A stretch of 26,251 nucleotides of DNA from an uncultured Lachnospiraceae bacterium (GTDB lineage Bacteria; Bacillota; Clostridia; Lachnospirales; Lachnospiraceae): assembly GCA_910587895.1 (NCBI GenBank), contig CAJUOE010000041.1:1-26251 (forward strand). Direction: 5' to 3'. The position numbers and the translations under genes are program-made. Of this stretch, positions 8,657-17,468 are shown piece by piece (within the stretch, counting starts at the first letter, position 1; each line of letters begins with the position of its first letter). Below the pieces are notes generated by a model. The model saw nothing but the letters and a program-made list of their open reading frames with translations. It ran no database searches and was not told the DNA's origin.

Positions 8657-9409
8657 ATGAATACTGGTATTATTAAAATCGGCGATAGTGTGGAAATCCG
8701 AATTTTACAGCAGGTAGAGCAGGGCTGGAAGACCGGTGACCGCCCGGATTCTTATATCAGCAAAATACAGAATATTCTGGATAATGGAGATATTGAGATA
8801 GACAGGCCAACAAGGGAAGGGAAACCTGTGTCCCTGCCGTCCGGCGTCCGCCTGGAATTCTTATTTTATGCCGAGGATGATATTTATCGATGCATTGCGC
8901 ATATTAAGGATCGCTACAGGCAGGAGAATCTTTATCTGTTCCGGATTGAACAGAAAACACCGCTGGAAAGATTTCAGCGAAGGGAGCACTATCGTTTTGA
9001 ATGTGCCATAGACATGAATTATCAGCCAATCAAAGATGATGAGGTTGGCATCACGCCCATAGGGGAACTGAAAGAACATCACAGGCTGACTTATCCGGAG
9101 GATCTGGAAAAAGATGCGGTCGCGGTTGATTTGAGCGGCGGCGGCATGCGGTTTGTGGGATATGAGCAGGGGCATCAGGGGGAGTATATGGTGGTATCTT
9201 TGCCACTGGAGAATGAAAGCATGAGTTATACGTTGGAGGTTGTTGCGTGTGTCCTGACCTGCCAGCGGATGAAAAAGAGAATCGGTGAACAGGATAACAG
9301 GAAAAAGTATGAGTACCGCGTGAAATTCCTGGTGAAGAATCCTGAGGACCGGGAATGGATTATTAAGTATATTTTCGAGCAGGAACGTATGCGCAGGCAA
9401 AAAGGGTGA
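8657..9409 (+). CDS. YcgR-type PilZ protein, cyclic-di-GMP responsive flagellar brake
   Basis: The N-terminal half (residues 1-100) matches the YcgR N-domain pattern. The PilZ domain follows, with the RxxxR ligand motif at 109-113 (in FQRREHYRF) and DLSGGGMRF at 158-166. Both cyclic-di-GMP contact motifs are intact, so ligand binding is expected. YcgR proteins bound to cyclic-di-GMP slow or bias the flagellar motor. I chose ATG 8657, which has AGAGGTG at 8641-8647. The frame stays open farther upstream inside flhG, but that sequence is out of frame with flhG and not conserved-looking. About 40 residues separate the two PilZ motifs, slightly more than usual. It sits between flhG and cheB. Confidence 0.85.
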   Translation: MNTGIIKIGDSVEIRILQQVEQGWKTGDRPDSYISKIQNILDNGDIEIDRPTREGKPVSLPSGVRLEFLFYAEDDIYRCIAHIKDRYRQENLYLFRIEQKTPLERFQRREHYRFECAIDMNYQPIKDDEVGITPIGELKEHHRLTYPEDLEKDAVAVDLSGGGMRFVGYEQGHQGEYMVVSLPLENESMSYTLEVVACVLTCQRMKKRIGEQDNRKKYEYRVKFLVKNPEDREWIIKYIFEQERMRRQKG

Positions 9410-9413
9410 TTAT

Positions 9414-10481
9414 ATGAAAAAAAATATTTTGGTTGTTGATGATTCTGCACTCATGAGAAGGGTTATTTGTGATATAATTGATTCAGACAGCACATTTCAG
9501 GTTAAGGATATATGCAGAGACGGGCTGGAGGCGTATGAGAAGTTAAAGGCAACAGCGTATGATGCTGTTGTTTTGGACATCAATATGCCGCGTATGGATG
9601 GTCTGGAATTATTGCAAAAATTACAGGAGGATGGCATAAAGGCTACTGTCATTGTGGTAAGCACCCTGACAACGAAGGGTGCGGATGTGACGATTCGCGC
9701 CATGGAGCTGGGGGCAATAGACTTTATCACAAAACCATGCAATGTCATTGAGGCAAAGAGCGATGAATTCAGGAGAAGAATCCTCCAGATGCTGAAAGCA
9801 GTAATTCGTTCAGACGATGTCAAAGCACAGGTGGCGGAGCCGGCGAAGGATTCTTCCGTAAAAATGCCCAGGAAGTTAGAACGTACAGGTGCATCCGGTA
9901 AGAAAGTTCTGGTGGCGCTTGCATGTTCAACGGGCGGGCCCAAGGCATTGCAGAGCGTTGTTCCATACCTGCCGAAGGATTTGAATGCGCCGATGGTTTT
10001 GGTTCAGCATATGCCGATTGGATTTACCAGGTCAATGGCGGAGCGGCTGAATGAACTCAGCGATATTGAGGTCAGAGAGGCAAAGGAAGGCGATGTCTTA
10101 AAGAAGGGCTGCGTATACGTTGCACCGGGCGGAAAACATATGGAAATCAAAAAACAGGCGGATGGAAACCATGTAGTCCGGCTGAACGAGGAGCCTCCAA
10201 TTGGTGGATTGCGGCCGTGTGCAAATGTAACATACGAATCCCTGCGTACAAGCGGTTACGATGAAATTGTCTGTGTGGTATTGACCGGAATGGGGTCAGA
10301 CGGCACAGGCGGAATCCTTTCCCTGAATTCGAAGAAAAAGATTTACGTGATTTCTCAGGATGCTGCAAGTTGTGTGGTATACGGAATGCCGAAGGCAATT
10401 GCCGATGCAGGCGTTGTGGATGAAGTAGTTCCATTGACTGAAATTGCACAAACAATAATAAAGAAGGTGGGGGTACAGTGA
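9414..10481 (+). CDS. cheB: Protein-glutamate methylesterase CheB
   Basis: The 355-residue CheB has an N-terminal receiver domain with acidic pair D9-D10, phospho-acceptor D55 (VVLDINMPRMDG) and K107 (FITKP). A linker covers about 125-160, and the methylesterase/deamidase domain follows. The catalytic triad is visible as S172 (ACSTGGPKAL), H199 (VLVQHMPIGFT) and D296 (GMGSDGTGGI). It removes methyl groups from chemoreceptor glutamates once phosphorylated by CheA, the next gene. It begins four bases after the pilZ gene and ends one base before cheA. No cheR is present in this window. Confidence 0.96.
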   Translation: MKKNILVVDDSALMRRVICDIIDSDSTFQVKDICRDGLEAYEKLKATAYDAVVLDINMPRMDGLELLQKLQEDGIKATVIVVSTLTTKGADVTIRAMELGAIDFITKPCNVIEAKSDEFRRRILQMLKAVIRSDDVKAQVAEPAKDSSVKMPRKLERTGASGKKVLVALACSTGGPKALQSVVPYLPKDLNAPMVLVQHMPIGFTRSMAERLNELSDIEVREAKEGDVLKKGCVYVAPGGKHMEIKKQADGNHVVRLNEEPPIGGLRPCANVTYESLRTSGYDEIVCVVLTGMGSDGTGGILSLNSKKKIYVISQDAASCVVYGMPKAIADAGVVDEVVPLTEIAQTIIKKVGVQ

Positions 10482-10482
10482 T

Positions 10483-12621
10483 ATGGATGTAAGCCAATAT
10501 CTCGAGATTTTTATTGATGAAACCAATGGACATCTGCAGATTTTATCAGATTGTATCATGACTCTGGAAAAAGAACCGGAAAATATGGATGTGATAAATG
10601 AAATTTTCCGGGCGGCGCATTCCTTAAAGGGAATGGCTGGAACCATGGGCTTTAAGCGTATGCAGCGTTTGACGCATGATATGGAGAATGTATTTCAGGA
10701 AGTCCGCAGCGGCAACATGGTTGTCACAAGCGGCCTGGTAGATGTCCTGTTCCAGTGTCTGGATGCGATTGAAGCGTATCTGGATAATGTCAAAGAGAGT
10801 TCGGACGAAGGTACGGATGATAACGAAGCAATTATTCAGGAATTGAATGAGATTCTTGCCGATGGAACCGGAAATGCCGGCGAAAATGAGAAGAAGGCAG
10901 AGCCGGTAGAGGAAAAGAAGGAATCCGGGGAGGAGAAATATCCCAGAAAATATCTGGAAATTGAATTCTCGGAGAAAGCCAAAGAAGAACTGAAAGATGC
11001 CGAGAAGAAGGGAATGCATATTTACGGAATTACCGTATTTATTCAGGAGGAATGCCTTCTGAAGGCTGCAAGAGCGTTCCTTGTGTTTAAGGCAGTGGAG
11101 GATTTTGGCAATATTATTGTCTATAATCCAAGCTCCCAGGATATCGAGGATGAGAAATTTGGGGTTGACTTCAGTTTCTACATGGTAAGTAATGAAGACA
11201 TTCATAAAATTATAGAAGTTGCACAGGCAGTATCTGAGATTGAGAAGGTAATTGGCGAGAAGACTACGTTCGGTGAGCTGACGGCAGCTGTGGAAAAGAG
11301 AGAGGCGGCAGAAGCAAAGGCTGCGGAGGTGAAGGCAGCAGAGACAAAGGCAGCGGAAAAGAGCGCAGCGGCAAAACCGCAGGCAGCGCCTGCCCAGACG
11401 ACGCAGGCTGCACCCACCCAGACAAAGAAATCAACGCCTGGCAAGCCGGTGACAAACCGTACGGTACGTGTGGATATAGAGAAACTGGACGCATTGATGA
11501 ACCAGGTGAGCGAGCTGATTATTGCAAAGAACTCCCTTGTTTCCATCGGCTCCAATTCAGACAGCGGTACAGGTGGAGCGAATTCTCAGGCATTCCATGA
11601 ACAGATTGAGTATCTGGAGCGGATTACAACGGGGCTCCATGAGTCTGTCATGAAAGTGCGTATGGTGCCGATTGAGAGCGTTGTACAGAAATTCCCGCGA
11701 ATGATTCGTGACCTGTCCAAAAAGCTGGACAAGAAGATGGAACTGCATATGACCGGTGAAGATACCGAGCTGGATCGAACAGTAGTAGACCAAATCGGGG
11801 ATCCTTTGCAGCACCTGCTCCGTAATTCGGCCGACCATGGTCTTGAGAATGCCGAAGTCCGTAAGAAGAGGGGCAAGCCGGAAACCGGAACAATCCATCT
11901 TAACGCTTTCCAGGAAGGAAATAACGTTATCATTGAGGTTAGTGATGACGGTAATGGTATTGATACAGAGAATGTTAAGAGCAAGGCGATTGAGCGCGGC
12001 CTGATTACACCGGAACAGGGGGCAGCCCTTAGCCAGAAAGAGATTATCGACTTCCTGTTTATGCCGAGTTTCTCCATGGCGAAGAAAATTTCCGATATTT
12101 CCGGACGTGGCGTGGGACTTGACGTTGTTAAATCCAATATCGAAGCGCTTGGCGGTGATGTGGAAGTAAAGAGCATTCTCGGCGAGGGTTCCAAGTTTAT
12201 TGTGCGTCTTCCTCTGACGCTGGCAATTATCCAGGCTTTGATGGTGGAAGTGCGTGGTGAGAAATATGCGATTTCACTTGGCTCGATTGAGACGATAGAG
12301 GAGATCCAGCCGCAGGAGATTAAGTATGTGCAGGCGAAAGAAGTTATCCATATCCGTGGTATGGTGATTCCGCTGGTACGTCTGGATCAGCTTTTGGATT
12401 GCGAGCCGGATGACAAAGAAAGAGACAGCCTTACGGTCATTATCGTGCGTAAGGGAGATAAGTTTGCAGGACTGATTGTGGATGAGCTTGACGGACAGCA
12501 GGAGATTGTTATTAAGTCTCTGGGCAAATATATAAATAACAGCACCAAGATTATCAGCGGCGCGACTGTTCTGGGTGATGGCGAGGTTGCCTTAATCCTG
12601 GATGTGAATACATTATTTTAG
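10483..12621 (+). CDS. cheA: Chemotaxis sensor kinase CheA
   Basis: The 712-residue kinase has all five CheA domains. The HPt domain carries phospho-acceptor H46 in RAAHSLKGMAG. A P2-like region spans about 155-265. An Ala/Lys/Gln-rich linker covers about 270-322. The dimerisation domain lies at about 325-395. The catalytic domain has N box LLRNSADHG (445-453), G1 DDGNGID (488-494) and G2 GRGVGLDVV (541-549). The C-terminal CheW-like domain runs from about 580 to the end. It autophosphorylates under receptor control and passes phosphate to CheY and CheB. It starts one base after the cheB stop. Confidence 0.97.
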   Translation: MDVSQYLEIFIDETNGHLQILSDCIMTLEKEPENMDVINEIFRAAHSLKGMAGTMGFKRMQRLTHDMENVFQEVRSGNMVVTSGLVDVLFQCLDAIEAYLDNVKESSDEGTDDNEAIIQELNEILADGTGNAGENEKKAEPVEEKKESGEEKYPRKYLEIEFSEKAKEELKDAEKKGMHIYGITVFIQEECLLKAARAFLVFKAVEDFGNIIVYNPSSQDIEDEKFGVDFSFYMVSNEDIHKIIEVAQAVSEIEKVIGEKTTFGELTAAVEKREAAEAKAAEVKAAETKAAEKSAAAKPQAAPAQTTQAAPTQTKKSTPGKPVTNRTVRVDIEKLDALMNQVSELIIAKNSLVSIGSNSDSGTGGANSQAFHEQIEYLERITTGLHESVMKVRMVPIESVVQKFPRMIRDLSKKLDKKMELHMTGEDTELDRTVVDQIGDPLQHLLRNSADHGLENAEVRKKRGKPETGTIHLNAFQEGNNVIIEVSDDGNGIDTENVKSKAIERGLITPEQGAALSQKEIIDFLFMPSFSMAKKISDISGRGVGLDVVKSNIEALGGDVEVKSILGEGSKFIVRLPLTLAIIQALMVEVRGEKYAISLGSIETIEEIQPQEIKYVQAKEVIHIRGMVIPLVRLDQLLDCEPDDKERDSLTVIIVRKGDKFAGLIVDELDGQQEIVIKSLGKYINNSTKIISGATVLGDGEVALILDVNTLF

Positions 12622-12632
12622 GGGGTGTTGAT

Positions 12633-13097
12633 ATGGCGAACAATGTGTCAATTGCAGACGAAGGAAAGAAGCAGTTTATCGTTGTAAAAATTGGCGGTGA
12701 ACAATACGGAATTGATATCAGTTACGTGGACAATATTGTGCGTATGCAGAACATTACCAGGGTTCCCAAGGTGCAGCCTTATTTTAAGGGAATCATCAAT
12801 CTGCGCGGCGAGATTGTTCCGGTTATGAGTATCCGGACGAAGATGGATCTGGAGCCGGATGAGATTACAGACGTTACCAGAATCATCATCCTTAAGCTGG
12901 AGGAACATGGGGTTCTTGGAATCCTTGTGGACGAAGTGAAGGAAGTGGTAACGCTTGGTCCGGATGAGATTGATAAAGTATCTTACGATGCAAAGAGTAA
13001 TAAGAATAATTTCATCAATGGAGTGGGAAAGAATGGGGAAGAATTGATTTCCCTGTTTGATACGAACAGCATCATTGATGAGACAGAGGCTGTATAA
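12633..13097 (+). CDS. cheW: Chemotaxis coupling protein CheW
   Basis: The 154-residue protein is a single CheW domain. Family motifs include FIVVKIGGEQYGIDISYV near residues 14-31, ITRVPKVQPYFKGIINLRGEIVPV near 40-63, and GILVDEVKEVV near 99-109. It links CheA to the receptor array at the membrane. GGGGGTG just before the ATG provides the ribosome binding site, and the gene starts 11 bases after cheA. Its stop is followed by a 122-base spacer that holds overlapping inverted repeats before cheC. Confidence 0.96.
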   Translation: MANNVSIADEGKKQFIVVKIGGEQYGIDISYVDNIVRMQNITRVPKVQPYFKGIINLRGEIVPVMSIRTKMDLEPDEITDVTRIIILKLEEHGVLGILVDEVKEVVTLGPDEIDKVSYDAKSNKNNFINGVGKNGEELISLFDTNSIIDETEAV

Positions 13098-13107
13098 GCA
13101 GATGAAG

Positions 13108-13163
13108 AGGCTGTTGCACGGAATTTGAGTATGTGACAGCCTGTTCATAATTCATGGCAACAG
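13108..13163 (+). promoter_or_regulatory. Overlapping inverted repeats in the cheW-cheC spacer
   Basis: AGGCTGT at 13108-13114 can pair with ACAGCCT at 13136-13142. CTGTTGC at 13111-13117 can pair with GCAACAG at 13157-13163. Both arms are perfect seven-base matches and both use the CTGT at 13111-13114, so the two RNA hairpins exclude each other. This is the layout of an attenuator-like switch, but no U-run follows and function is unproven. The AGAGGCTGT that starts the left arm repeats the end of cheW at 13085-13093. Confidence 0.4.
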
Positions 13164-13219
13164 AGTTTATACGGAACATGTACGTTAGTGTGTATAAGGT
13201 GGAAATGGAGAGAACGCCT

Positions 13220-13840
13220 ATGGCAAAGTTTAGTTTGGATCAGGTCAATGATATGTATTTTGACGTGCTCAAGGAAATCGGAAATATAGGGGCAGGAAAT
13301 GCGACAACCGCAATTTCCAATCTGTTGAATATGAAAGTAAATATGGATGTGCCCAAAGTAGAATTTTTAACATTTCAGGAGCTTCCTACTGCGATATCTG
13401 CGGAGGAAGAGACTGTGGTGGGAATTTATCTGGAGTTGGAAAGTGATATTGGCGGAAGCATGATGTTTCTGCTGAAGATGGAATCTGCTTATTACCTGGT
13501 AAACCGTCTGATGGGACGCCCGGATGACTATACGGGAGAGTTTAACGAGATGGATTTATCGGCAATCAAAGAGATTGGAAATATTATTTCAGGTTCTTAT
13601 TTGTCGGCGCTGTCCGGCATGACAAAGATGGTTATCACGTCATCTGTGCCTTATCTTGCAATTGATATGGCCGCAGCTATTTTAAGTATTCCGGCAATCC
13701 AGTTTGGTCAGTATGGCGATAACGCGCTTTTGATACAGACGGAATTTGGAGATGATGTTAAAATACAGGGATTCTTTATTTTAATGCCGGACGTTGAGTC
13801 TTATGATAAGATACTAACATCGTTAGGAATTGTACTATAA
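13220..13840 (+). CDS. cheC: CheY-P phosphatase CheC
   Basis: The 206-residue protein is a CheC-family phosphatase with both copies of its active-site motif. The first holds E19 and N22 (FDVLKEIGNIGAGNA, with P45 downstream). The second holds E118 and N121 (AIKEIGNIISGS, with P144 downstream). Two intact sites mean it should hydrolyse CheY-P, and CheC activity is normally raised by CheD, the next gene. I chose ATG 13220, which has GGAG at 13207-13210 and gives the conserved FSLDQVNDMYFDVLKEIGN start. The frame extends upstream to an ATG at 13154, but those 22 residues are not family-like and overlap the inverted repeats. Confidence 0.94.
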   Translation: MAKFSLDQVNDMYFDVLKEIGNIGAGNATTAISNLLNMKVNMDVPKVEFLTFQELPTAISAEEETVVGIYLELESDIGGSMMFLLKMESAYYLVNRLMGRPDDYTGEFNEMDLSAIKEIGNIISGSYLSALSGMTKMVITSSVPYLAIDMAAAILSIPAIQFGQYGDNALLIQTEFGDDVKIQGFFILMPDVESYDKILTSLGIVL

Positions 13841-13856
13841 GAGGAGCTGACGCATC

Positions 13857-14339
13857 ATGGCAACAATTAAAGTTGGAATGGCAGATTTGAATATATGCAA
13901 AGCGCCGGATATGATTACTACGCTGGGGTTAGGGTCTTGTATCGGAATTGCAGTCTACGATCCCGTTACCAAGATTGGCGGCCTGGCGCATATCATGCTT
14001 CCGGACAGTACGCAGATGAGAAATAATTCAAATATTGCTAAATTTGCAGACACCGGAATTGAAGAACTGATTAAGAGAGTAACCATGGCAGGCGCCAACA
14101 AACGGCGTCTTGTCGCTAAGATTGCAGGCGGAGCGAAAATGTTTGAGGTAAAGGGCGTGTCAGGTGTTGGCAACGTAGGTGAGCGCAACGCGATTGCATC
14201 GAAGGCAAAACTCCATCAACTTGGAATTCCGCTTCTCGCTGAGGATACCGGGCTGAATTATGGACGGACCGTTGAGTTATATCCTGAGACGGGAGAATTT
14301 TATATTAAGGCGGTAGGCAAGCCGTTGAAAATCATTTAA
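13857..14339 (+). CDS. cheD: Chemoreceptor glutamine deamidase CheD
   Basis: The 160-residue protein carries the CheD catalytic residues C28 (LGLGSCIGIAVYD) and H45 (GLAHIMLPDS), plus the conserved KIAGGAKMF and GERNAIA blocks. CheD deamidates receptor glutamines and also binds CheC to stimulate its phosphatase activity. Adjacent cheC and cheD fit the three-part adaptation system of Firmicutes. GAGGAG at 13841-13846 is the ribosome binding site, 10 bases before the ATG. A small membrane protein gene follows 13 bases after the stop. Confidence 0.96.
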   Translation: MATIKVGMADLNICKAPDMITTLGLGSCIGIAVYDPVTKIGGLAHIMLPDSTQMRNNSNIAKFADTGIEELIKRVTMAGANKRRLVAKIAGGAKMFEVKGVSGVGNVGERNAIASKAKLHQLGIPLLAEDTGLNYGRTVELYPETGEFYIKAVGKPLKII

Positions 14340-14352
14340 AGGGTGATAGGTT

Positions 14353-14643
14353 ATGAAAACGAAACAGGTACCGGTAATTATTATGCTGGTGGCAGGTTTG
14401 GTTACCTGTATACTGGGATTTACAATGCACATGGAATCAGCGAAGTTTGTACAGACGCTGGTGATTGTTTTGGTATCCTTTTATATTTTGGGGTGCATTG
14501 CAAAACTGGTGCTGGATAAAAATTTCAAGGAAGAGCCAGAAGAAGAGGCCACGGAAGAGGCAGGAGAAGAATCCGATTCTGAGGAAACAGACGGTTCCGA
14601 GGAAATCACGGAAGAATCCATAGAAGAATCTACAGAAAAGTAA
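14353..14643 (+). CDS. Small two-helix membrane protein with acidic tail
   Basis: I do not recognise a named family. The 96-residue protein has two hydrophobic segments (about residues 7-24 and 32-52) joined by a short loop. A C-terminal tail of about 40 residues made mostly of Glu, Ser and Thr follows. The tail would face the same side as the N-terminus. A good ribosome binding site (AGGGTGATAGG) lies 13 bases after cheD, so it is part of the operon. Its place between cheD and sigD hints at a motility role, but nothing in the sequence shows one. Confidence 0.75.
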   Translation: MKTKQVPVIIMLVAGLVTCILGFTMHMESAKFVQTLVIVLVSFYILGCIAKLVLDKNFKEEPEEEATEEAGEESDSEETDGSEEITEESIEESTEK

Positions 14644-14724
14644 GTAATTGTTTTTTGCAGACAGGTAATTCAGTATAAACGGAATTGCCCGGTGTTGGGG
14701 TTTCCGTAGTCTTGGAGGCTTTGA

Positions 14725-15489
14725 ATGAACGCAGCAGAGAGAGAACATTTATGGGCTGAATATTTTAAAAGGCCTACACCGGAACTAAGGGAACAGATTA
14801 TTGTGGAGTATGCGCCGCTGGTGAAAATCGTAGCGGGACGTCTCAGCATGTATCTGGGATATAATGTCGAATACGATGATTTGGTAGGCTATGGCATTTT
14901 TGGACTGATTGATGCCATAGACAAATTTGATGTAAAAAAAGACGTAAAATTCGAAACTTACGCCAGCCTCAGGATTCGCGGTTCCATCCTGGACCAGATT
15001 CGCAAGATGGACTGGATTCCGCGGACAGTTCGGCAGAAACAGAAGAAAATTGAGGCGGCGATTAAAAAGATTGAGGAGAGGACGGGGAGAACGGCATCGG
15101 ACGAAGAAATTGCCGAGGAATTGGAAGTAAGTGGGGATGAGCTGCTGAATTGGCAGTCACAGTTAAAAGTTACCAATATGGTTTCTCTGAACGAGTACGT
15201 AGAACAGGGAATGGAGCCGGTGATGGATGCGAAAGGGAATTCCCATTTTATCCAGCCGGAAGATGCCGTTGCAGAAGAAGAGTTAAAGAAGGTATTGGGA
15301 AAGTCTCTGGAAATGCTTACGGAAAAAGAGCGGAAAGTGATTACGTTGTATTATTACGAGGATCTGACATTGAAGGAGATCAGCAATGTGCTTGAAGTAT
15401 CGGAGTCGAGGGTTTCGCAGCTCCATACCAAGGCATTGCTCAAGATGAAGAAGACAATGGGGCCGTACATGAATATTTTGACGGATTGA
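14725..15489 (+). CDS. sigD: Motility sigma factor SigD/FliA (sigma-28)
   Basis: The 254-residue sigma factor has region 2 at about 25-95, with the core motif YDDLVGYGIFGLIDAIDKFD and FETYASLRIRGSILDQIRKMDW. Region 3 runs about 98-150 (WIPRTVRQKQKKI). Region 4 contains the helix-turn-helix LTLKEISNVLEVSESRVSQLHTKAL at about 215-239. Lack of an extended region 1 and the DxDWIPR block place it in the FliA/WhiG/SigD group. It directs RNA polymerase to flagellin, motor and chemotaxis promoters and would be held by the anti-sigma factor FlgM, which is not in this window. GGAGG at 14714-14718 precedes the ATG. Confidence 0.95.
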   Translation: MNAAEREHLWAEYFKRPTPELREQIIVEYAPLVKIVAGRLSMYLGYNVEYDDLVGYGIFGLIDAIDKFDVKKDVKFETYASLRIRGSILDQIRKMDWIPRTVRQKQKKIEAAIKKIEERTGRTASDEEIAEELEVSGDELLNWQSQLKVTNMVSLNEYVEQGMEPVMDAKGNSHFIQPEDAVAEEELKKVLGKSLEMLTEKERKVITLYYYEDLTLKEISNVLEVSESRVSQLHTKALLKMKKTMGPYMNILTD

Positions 15490-15505
15490 TGATGGAGGGT
15501 TTTTA

Positions 15506-17107
15506 ATGGGAAGAAATGCATATTTTAAACTGGATATCCAGGAAATGGGCGTGAATATTCAGATTTTTCCTCCGGAAGACGGCGGACGGAAACTGGATGT
15601 GAAGGAAGTAACGGAATATCTGGATACGAAAGGATTTACAGGATATAAATTAAAAGAAATAAATGATGCGGTGACAGTGGCGACACAGGAGGTGCGCCAG
15701 GTTCGGGTTGGAGAAGGCCGCACCATTTACGAGAATGAGCAGATGGAAGTTACGATTTCCAGTGATAAGATGCTGGCGTTTTGCCGCTTTTATCCGCCCT
15801 CCAATGGGGGATCCCTCATGTCAGAAAAAGAGATTCTCGATGATTTACAGTTTCGTAATATTACGCAAGGCATTGACAATGAGGCCATCCAGAAGTTTTT
15901 GGCGGATCGCCAGTATTGCTTGGATTATATTTTTGCCAAGGGAACCCCACCGGTCAATGGCGAGGACGCCAGAATTGAATATTTTTTCAATACAAACCAC
16001 AACTTAAGGCCTAAGAGGAATGAGGATGGAAGCGTCGATTATCGCGAGCTGAACACGATCAGCCGCGTGGAAGAGGGACAGATGCTGGCAAAGCTTCATC
16101 CGGCAGTTCCGGGAAAACCCGGAAAGGACGTGTGCGGCGGTGCGGTACAGGGACGTCAGGAGAAGAACCTCAAACTGGATTTTGCCAATAACATCACCCT
16201 TTCAGAGGATAAGACGGAGATTTACTCGAATGTAACCGGTCATGCCAGTCTGGTAAACGGCAAGGTATTCGTGGCAGACGTATATGATGTGCCGGCAGAT
16301 GTGGATAATGCTACCGGAAATATTGTGTATGATGGAAACGTGACGGTGAAAGGAAACGTAAAGAGCGGATTTTCCGTTTCTGCCAAGGGCGACATTATAA
16401 TTGAAGGCGTTGTGGAAGCCGCATATCTGACAGCTGGCGGACAGATTATCGTGAAGCGCGGCATCAATGGCATGAGCAAGGGCAGGGTGGAAGCCAAGGA
16501 TAACATCATCTGTAAATTTATAGAGAATGCTACGGTTATCTCCGGAGGATATATTGAGACAGGATGTATTTTGCACAGCAAGGTTTCTGCGGAAGCAGAT
16601 ATCCGTGTCCGAGGCAAGAAAGGTTTCGTGAGCGGAGGACTGATCCGTGCAGGAAATGTGATCGAGGCGCAGACGATGGGTTCTGCGATGGGAACGGTTA
16701 CGCAGATTGAAGTGGGGGCTCCGCCTGCGGTCAAAGTACGCTATGACGAGCTGGATCAGAATATATTGAAGATTAAGCAGAATCTGGATAAGATGCGTCC
16801 GATCCTTGTCAATTTCAATGAGAAACTGCAAAAGAAAGAAGAGGTTTCGCAGGAGCGCGTACAGCAGGTGCAGGCGATTGCCAAGAGCTTTAAAGAGGAG
16901 CAGAAGAATCTGGCAGCACAGCAGGAAGAGATGAAACGGCTGCATGAGAAGATTCAGATGTCAAATAATGCAAAAGTGAAAATAAAGGGCACAATTTATC
17001 CGGGAGTTACGATTACGATCTCGGAGATGACGAAAAATATCAAATCGGAACATTCCTGTACGAGATATGTCAGGGAACGCGGTGAAATCGTGGCGCGTCC
17101 TTTGTAG
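15506..17107 (+). CDS. FapA/DUF342 family protein
   Basis: The 533-residue protein fits the DUF342 (FapA) family. It has an N-terminal region and then a central right-handed beta-helix-like repeat region (about 230-410) with turns such as GNIVYDGNVTVKGNVKSGFSV, GDIIIEGVVE and GGQIIVKRGI. A predicted coiled coil follows (about 415-490, DELDQNILKIKQNLDKMR and AQQEEMKRLHEK) and then a short C-terminal beta segment. It commonly sits beside sigD in Firmicute motility operons, and membrane-binding polar proteins belong to the family, but its role in motility is not established. GGAGGG lies upstream of the ATG, 16 bases after sigD. Confidence 0.85.
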   Translation: MGRNAYFKLDIQEMGVNIQIFPPEDGGRKLDVKEVTEYLDTKGFTGYKLKEINDAVTVATQEVRQVRVGEGRTIYENEQMEVTISSDKMLAFCRFYPPSNGGSLMSEKEILDDLQFRNITQGIDNEAIQKFLADRQYCLDYIFAKGTPPVNGEDARIEYFFNTNHNLRPKRNEDGSVDYRELNTISRVEEGQMLAKLHPAVPGKPGKDVCGGAVQGRQEKNLKLDFANNITLSEDKTEIYSNVTGHASLVNGKVFVADVYDVPADVDNATGNIVYDGNVTVKGNVKSGFSVSAKGDIIIEGVVEAAYLTAGGQIIVKRGINGMSKGRVEAKDNIICKFIENATVISGGYIETGCILHSKVSAEADIRVRGKKGFVSGGLIRAGNVIEAQTMGSAMGTVTQIEVGAPPAVKVRYDELDQNILKIKQNLDKMRPILVNFNEKLQKKEEVSQERVQQVQAIAKSFKEEQKNLAAQQEEMKRLHEKIQMSNNAKVKIKGTIYPGVTITISEMTKNIKSEHSCTRYVRERGEIVARPL

Positions 17108-17142
17108 GGGACTGGCAGACAGGGAGGAAGGAGTGATGTGTA

Positions 17143-17460
17143 ATGTCTATCAGGCCGGTAGAATTTAGTGGGGTAGTGCAGAGAAGCCAGGATATGAGCA
17201 CTCTGAAACAGAATGAAGATAATAAGCCAATGCTGCAGCAACAGAATGTGCAGACTCAATTTGCAAAAGAGACGACGCAGCATATGCATCAGGTCAATCA
17301 GGCAAATGATTCGGATAATCCGGAACAGAAATTTGATGCCAGGGAAAAAGGCAGCAATGAATATGAGAACCATCGCAACCAGAAGAAAAAGAAAAAAGAA
17401 GAGAACAGTGGAAAGGCAAGTGCAAAGACCCGCGTGGGAGGCTTTGACATGAAGGTGTAG
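17143..17460 (+). CDS. Small hydrophilic protein of the motility operon
   Basis: I do not recognise a characterised family. The 105 residues are highly polar, rich in Gln, Asn, Lys and Glu, with no membrane segment or signal. The protein opens with SIRPVEFSGVVQRSQDMSTLKQ and has a lysine run before the C-terminal GGFDMKV. It may be an extended or disordered adaptor. AAGGAG at 17128-17133 lies 9 bases before the ATG, 35 bases after the DUF342 gene, and another gene begins eight bases later. The gene appears to be real because of its ribosome binding site and tight packing. Confidence 0.7.
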   Translation: MSIRPVEFSGVVQRSQDMSTLKQNEDNKPMLQQQNVQTQFAKETTQHMHQVNQANDSDNPEQKFDAREKGSNEYENHRNQKKKKKEENSGKASAKTRVGGFDMKV

Positions 17461-17468
17461 GTATTGAG

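Noticed and set aside
13154..13219. Upstream extension of CheC to ATG 13154
   Set aside because: The extra 22 residues are not CheC-like and no ribosome binding site supports that start.
14646..14679. Promoter ahead of sigD (TATAAA at 14674)
   Set aside because: No acceptable -35 element lies 16-18 bases upstream, and no SigD-type GCCGATAA was seen.
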